Shown here piece by piece: positions 6,065 through 9,079 of a stretch of DNA of 9,079 nt (positions are counted from its first letter, which is position 1; the number at the start of each line of letters is the position of its first letter). The stretch lies in contig CAMFIX010000093.1 of assembly GCA_945952425.1 (NCBI GenBank), forward strand, positions 1 through 9,079, read 5' to 3'. Below the pieces are notes generated by a model. It did no database searches, was not told where the DNA came from, and worked only from the letters and a program-made list of their open reading frames with translations. This stretch comes from an uncultured Pseudorhodobacter sp. (lineage in GTDB: Bacteria > Pseudomonadota > Alphaproteobacteria > Rhodobacterales > Rhodobacteraceae). The translations under genes and the position numbers were made by a program.

Positions 6065-8065
6065 ATGACCATTCGCTGGGGAATCATCGGCCCGGGCTCC
6101 ATTGCCAACAATTTCGCGGACGGGCTGGCGCAGTCGACATCGGGCAAGCTGGTTGCCGTCGCCGGGCGCGATGCGGCACGGCGGGAGGCCTTCGCCCGGA
6201 AATATGGGTTGACGGTAAGTCATGAGACTTATCAAGCTCTTATGGATGACCCCGGCGTCGATGCCATCTATATCTCCACCCCCCATCCCTGGCATGCCGA
6301 GCTTTCCATCGCGGCTTTGCGGGCCGGAAAGCATGTGCTGTGCGAAAAGCCGGCCGGGATGAATGGTGCGGAGGTGATCGCGGTGACCGAGGTCGCTGCG
6401 CAGGAGGGTCGCTTCTTCATGGAGGCCTTCATGTATCGCTGCCATCCGCAGATCGCGCGGGTGCTGGAGATTCTGGCCTCCGGCGAAATCGGCGTGCCGC
6501 GGCACATTCGCACGCAATTCGGCTTCAATGCGCCCTACCGCGAGGGCTCGCGGCTGTACGAGATGGCGCTGGGGGGCGGCGGGATTCTGGATGTCGGCGG
6601 CTATCCGGTCTCTTTGGCGCGGCTGATCGCGGGTGCGGCGGAGGGCAAGCCTTTTGCCAACCCGGTGACGGTGCGCGGGCACGGGGTGCTGGCGGAAACC
6701 GGCGTCGATGCGGTGGCGCATGGAATATTGGGCTTTTCCAATGGGTTCGTGGCCGAGATCGCGGTGGCGGTGGCACGGAACATGGACAATTCGGCGGTGA
6801 TTACCGGCGATAAGGGTGTGATCGTGATCGCGGACCCTTGGGTTCCGGGGCGGAATGCCGGGCCCTCGGACGCGGTTCTGCGGATCACGGTCGGCGGTGA
6901 GACGCGGGAGGAGGTTCTGCGCGATCCGCGCATGCTTTTTGCCTTCGAGGCCGAGGCGGTCTCGGCCGCCATCGCGCGGGGCGATCTACAGGGGCCCTTC
7001 CCGGCGCCGAGCCATGCCGATTCTGTCGGAAACAACGAAACGTTGGACCGTTGGCGCGCCGAAGTCGGTTATCGCACCTTTGCCGAGACGCCGAAAACCA
7101 ACCGGAAGACGCCGGGCGTGTTGCCGAAAGGGCTGCCTTCGGTGCCCAAGGCGCAGTTGGCGGGCGTGTCTTTGCCGGTATCGAAGCTGATTCTCGGTTG
7201 CGACAACCGCAATACGGTGGCCGAGGGCGCGCTGGTCTGGGACGCCTTCCTGGAGGCCGGTGGCAATGCCTTCGACACCGGCTTCGTCTATGGCGGCGGG
7301 CTGCACGAGAAAGTGCTGGGCGACTGGATCAAGGCGCGGGGCGTGGCGCAAGATGTTGTGGTCGTGGCGAAGGGTGCCCACACGCCCTATTGCTCTCCCC
7401 ATGCGATCGGCGCGCAGCTGGAGATCAGCCTGGACCGTCTGGGCCTGGATTTCGCACCGATCTACATCATGCATCGCGACAATCCCGAAGTGCCGGTCGG
7501 CGAGTTCGTCGATGCGCTGAACGTGTTGAAGGCCCAAGGACGGATCGGGATTTTCGGCGGGTCGAACTGGACGCCGAAGCGGATGGCGGAGGCCAATGTC
7601 TATGCCGCCAAACACGGGCTGCAGGGCTTTTCGATCCTGAACAACAACCTGTCGCTGGCGGTGATGGAAAAGCCGGTCTGGGCGGGCTGCGTTACCTCCA
7701 ACACGCCGGAAACGCTGGGTTTTCTGCGTAGAGGTGGCATTGCTCACCTGTCTTGGTCGAGCCAGGCGCGGGGCTATTTCCTGCCCGAAGAGCTGCGCAA
7801 CCGGCTGCCGGCCGATACGGCGCCCGAGACCTGCTTCGGCTCGGAGGCCAATGCCGAGCGGCGGCGGCGGGCCGAGACCCTGGCGGCAGAGAAAGGCGTT
7901 TCGGCCCACAACATCGCGACCGCCTGGGTGTTGAGCCAAAGTTTCCCGAGTTTCGCGCTGATCGGGCCGCGGAGCCCGGGGGAAATCGTTTCGACCCTCG
8001 CCGGGGCGGCACTGCAGCTGACGTCGGGCGAAGTGGCCTGGCTGAACCTGGAAGGCGACCGCTAG
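6065..8065 (+). CDS. Gfo/Idh/MocA oxidoreductase fused to an aldo/keto reductase
   Basis: This 666-residue protein has two complete oxidoreductase modules. Residues 1-340 are a Gfo/Idh/MocA dehydrogenase: Rossmann motif GIIGPGSIA (6-14), CEKPAG (93-98) with catalytic-type K95, and GGGILDVGGY (171-180). Residues 355-666 are an aldo/keto reductase barrel with the full tetrad: D404 and Y409 in FDTGFVYG, K436 in VVAKG and H470 in IMHRDN, then GGSNW (498-502). A Pro/Lys/Thr-rich linker (342-362) joins them. Both families use NAD(P)(H) on sugars, polyols or related carbonyls, so the enzyme may run coupled oxidation and reduction or epimerisation of one substrate; the substrate cannot be read off. 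The ATG at 6065 has GGGAGGA (6054-6060) upstream; the in-frame ATG at 6041 has no ribosome site. The stop codon shares CTAG with the convergent gene. Confidence 0.9.
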   Translation: MTIRWGIIGPGSIANNFADGLAQSTSGKLVAVAGRDAARREAFARKYGLTVSHETYQALMDDPGVDAIYISTPHPWHAELSIAALRAGKHVLCEKPAGMNGAEVIAVTEVAAQEGRFFMEAFMYRCHPQIARVLEILASGEIGVPRHIRTQFGFNAPYREGSRLYEMALGGGGILDVGGYPVSLARLIAGAAEGKPFANPVTVRGHGVLAETGVDAVAHGILGFSNGFVAEIAVAVARNMDNSAVITGDKGVIVIADPWVPGRNAGPSDAVLRITVGGETREEVLRDPRMLFAFEAEAVSAAIARGDLQGPFPAPSHADSVGNNETLDRWRAEVGYRTFAETPKTNRKTPGVLPKGLPSVPKAQLAGVSLPVSKLILGCDNRNTVAEGALVWDAFLEAGGNAFDTGFVYGGGLHEKVLGDWIKARGVAQDVVVVAKGAHTPYCSPHAIGAQLEISLDRLGLDFAPIYIMHRDNPEVPVGEFVDALNVLKAQGRIGIFGGSNWTPKRMAEANVYAAKHGLQGFSILNNNLSLAVMEKPVWAGCVTSNTPETLGFLRRGGIAHLSWSSQARGYFLPEELRNRLPADTAPETCFGSEANAERRRRAETLAAEKGVSAHNIATAWVLSQSFPSFALIGPRSPGEIVSTLAGAALQLTSGEVAWLNLEGDR

Positions 8066-8511
8066 GCCGCGCGCTTGGCGAAACTGGAATAGGGCCAGTC
8101 TTCGGGCTGGCCCACCAACCCATGTTTCACCGGGTTGACGCGACAGTATTCGACGGCCTTTGTGAAGTCATCATCGCTACGGATGGGGTATTCCTCGAAA
8201 CGGTCCCACCAGATGTTGGGGCGCCGCATGGAATAGGGCCCGCCGTCGTCCAGCGCACGCGAAAACCGCGTCTTGATCCGGCGCCAGCGTTCGGCGAATT
8301 TCGGCATCCCACGCTCTGTCCAGACGGCGTGGAGATGGTTGGGCAGGATGACCATCGCATGACAGTCGACCGGCAGTTCATGCACGGTGAAGGCATAGGC
8401 GATCCGCAGCTTTTCGATATGGTCGACAAGCTGCGTCCCCTCTGCATTTTCCAGGCAAAGGGTAAAGAAATAGGTGCCTTAGGGCGGGATCAGGGGGCGA
8501 TTCTGGCTCAT
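8062..8511 (-). pseudogene. REP-associated Y1 transposase (RAYT/IS200-like), nonsense-broken
   Basis: Read from ATG at 8511, the frame encodes a 149-codon member of the REP-associated tyrosine transposase family (HUH single-strand nucleases). It begins MSQNRPLIPP, then hits TAA (8479-8481) at codon 11, and continues GTYFFTLCLE, exactly the conserved family start. The HUH motif NHLHAVW has H59 and H61, the catalytic tyrosine is Y122 in VEYCRVNPVKHGLV, and WPYSSF lies near the end; all are intact. No frameshift is seen. A GTG at 8385 could initiate a 107-residue product keeping HUH and Tyr but losing the first strand and helix. The C-terminus is shorter than usual, stopping on TAG that shares CTAG with the convergent oxidoreductase gene. 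No REP-like palindromes were found beside it. Most likely a recently inactivated gene; a sequencing error at the TAA is the alternative. Confidence 0.75.
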
Positions 8512-8545
8512 ACGACCAGCATCGCCGCGCATGGTTAAGAAATCC

Positions 8546-8974
8546 CTACTCCCACAAAACCAGATGCGGGATGCCATCCGATGTGCACTCCAACGAGCGC
8601 CCGTCGCTGCCGATGGTCTTGCGAATCCGGCTGCGGAAATTCGAGAAACTGTCGAAAGTGACGACATCGACCGGAGTGTCGAGCTCCAGCTCGACCTCAT
8701 AGTGACCCGGCGCGGTTTCGATCACCGAAAGCACCTCGCCCAGGAAGGCCTGCTTCAGGTAGTGGCCGGGCACCAGGTCGCCTACCATCACAGGTGGGCG
8801 CGGCGCATTGCCGATGGCGGCGTGAAAGGTGTTCCAGTCGCGATAGCCGAAGCTTTGCGCGATGACTTCCAGCGCGGCGGCATGCGGGATGAGCCGGCCC
8901 TGGGCGGCTTGGTTGGCGCGAAAGGCGCGGGCCTGCGCCTTGGCGGCGTCGAGCGAGGGGAGAAAACGGGTCAT
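8546..8974 (-). CDS. Conserved protein with glyoxalase-related N-terminal domain
   Basis: This 142-residue soluble protein starts MTRFLPSLDAAKAQARAFR. Residues 9-55 match the pattern of the short glyoxalase-related domain found in proteobacterial proteins: a helix rich in Ala/Arg, then ALEVIAQSFGYRDWNTFHAA (34-53), whose G-x-R-D-W-N-T-x-H-A core is characteristic. A proline linker leads to a second, beta-rich segment (about 63-142) with VELELDTPVDVVTFDSFSNF (93-112) and TSDGIPHLVL near the end. I recognise it as a conserved Rhodobacterales type, but no biochemical role is known to me and catalysis should not be assumed. The start is placed at 8974; a longer frame to 9076 is false because it reads through sequencing adapter. 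The ribosome site is weak (GGACAGG), consistent with coupling to an upstream gene. Confidence 0.75.
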   Translation of the reverse strand: MTRFLPSLDAAKAQARAFRANQAAQGRLIPHAAALEVIAQSFGYRDWNTFHAAIGNAPRPPVMVGDLVPGHYLKQAFLGEVLSVIETAPGHYEVELELDTPVDVVTFDSFSNFRSRIRKTIGSDGRSLECTSDGIPHLVLWE

Positions 8975-9035
8975 GGCCTGTCCAATACGGGACCGAGCTC
9001 GGGGCCTGCGTTGCCGATGCGTCCCTGGATCAGGT
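8971..9035 (-). CDS. Possible C-terminal end of an upstream gene (partial)
   Basis: Reading leftwards from the last genomic base, one frame is open from 9034 and gives LIQGRIGNAGPELGPVLDRP, then TGA at 8971-8973, overlapping the start of the next gene as ATGA. Third codon positions are mostly G or C (15 of 20), as in the neighbours, and the four-base overlap is the usual operon junction in this genome (seen also for petP-petR and STAS-cheY). Twenty codons are too few to identify a family. Confidence 0.35.
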
Positions 9036-9079
9036 CTGTCTCTTATACACATCTCCGAGCCCACGAGACTAGGCATGAT
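9036..9079 (+). other. Illumina Nextera adapter contamination (not genomic)
   Basis: CTGTCTCTTATACACATCT (9036-9054) is the Tn5 mosaic end used in Nextera libraries. CCGAGCCCACGAGAC (9055-9069) is the read-2 side adapter, TAGGCATG (9070-9077) matches the i7 index known as N706, and the final AT begins the following P7 segment. Translated leftwards it yields the notorious false peptide VGSEMCIRDR. The genomic sequence therefore ends at about 9035. Confidence 0.98.

Noticed and set aside
5024..6721. A 565-codon open frame on the minus strand across ilvE and the start of the fusion gene.
   Set aside because: It lies antisense to two well-supported genes, crosses the ilvE terminator and both gene boundaries, and its translation is Arg/His/Pro-rich with no recognisable motif: a GC-rich shadow frame.
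6986..7939. A 317-codon minus-strand frame inside the fusion gene.
   Set aside because: Fully antisense to the aldo/keto reductase domain, whose catalytic residues are intact; composition typical of a shadow frame.
8127..8447. Alternative 106-codon frame (MQRGRSL...) overlapping the transposase.
   Set aside because: It is out of frame with the conserved HUH and tyrosine motifs, which read in the frame of 8062-8511.
9036..9054. Mosaic end read as a natural Tn5/IS50 end.
   Set aside because: It is the hyperactive 19-bp mosaic end followed directly by Illumina adapter and index, so it comes from library preparation and not from a transposon in the genome.
8975..9076. N-terminal extension MPSLVGSEMCIRDR... 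of the glyoxalase-related gene.
   Set aside because: The first residues are translated from Nextera adapter; the real start is MTRFLPSL at 8974.
1..9079. CRISPR arrays, tRNA or rRNA genes, prophage or defence genes.
   Set aside because: No regularly spaced repeats, no tRNA-like cloverleaf or rRNA segments and no phage or defence protein motifs were seen on either strand.

Overview
This window is GC-rich DNA with the gene content and wording of an alphaproteobacterium of the family Rhodobacteraceae (Rhodobacter/Paracoccus relatives). The main reasons are a petP-petR pair (MarR-type and OmpR-type regulators known from Rhodobacter capsulatus), a 288-residue class IV IlvE, and a STAS-CheY chemotaxis pair. 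The organism is inferred from protein character, not from a search. The last 44 bases (9036-9079) are not genomic: they are the Illumina Nextera mosaic end, read-2 adapter and an i7 index, so the window runs into a contig end with untrimmed adapter.

Layout, left to right. (1) 1-455, minus strand: the start of a cheY gene (cut by the window edge) preceded by a small STAS-domain gene, overlapping as ATGA. Upstream lies a 153-base spacer with an 11-codon mini-ORF behind a strong Shine-Dalgarno, a 12-bp palindrome, and a perfect 10-bp terminator hairpin serving the next gene. (2) 609-4921, minus strand: a co-oriented block in transcriptional order petP (MarR), petR (OmpR response regulator; ATGA overlap with petP) and, 60 bases on, a cytoplasmic family GH38 alpha-mannosidase. 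No histidine kinase and no petABC (cytochrome bc1) genes are next to petPR here. (3) 4922-5059: divergent promoter region between petP and ilvE, carrying a direct repeat and three palindromes. (4) 5060-5926, plus strand: ilvE, branched-chain amino acid aminotransferase, closed by a long hairpin. (5) 6065-8065, plus strand: a two-domain fusion of a Gfo/Idh/MocA NAD(P)-dependent oxidoreductase and an aldo/keto reductase, preceded by a probable promoter with two AAATTT boxes. (6) 8062-8511, minus strand: a REP-associated (Y1/HUH) transposase gene broken by an in-frame TAA at codon 11; its stop codon shares the bases CTAG with the stop of the fusion gene. (7) 8546-8974, minus strand: a small conserved protein with a glyoxalase-related N-terminal domain, perhaps translationally coupled to an upstream gene cut off by the contig end.

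Functionally the window mixes chemotaxis signalling, an orphan two-component/MarR regulatory pair, amino acid synthesis and sugar metabolism (mannosidase and sugar-type dehydrogenase/reductase). Nothing seen amounts to a clearly new system. The points most worth follow-up are the fused dehydrogenase-reductase, the regulatory palindromes before ilvE, the mini-ORF before the STAS-cheY genes, the decayed RAYT, and the adapter artefact, which creates a false N-terminus on the last gene.
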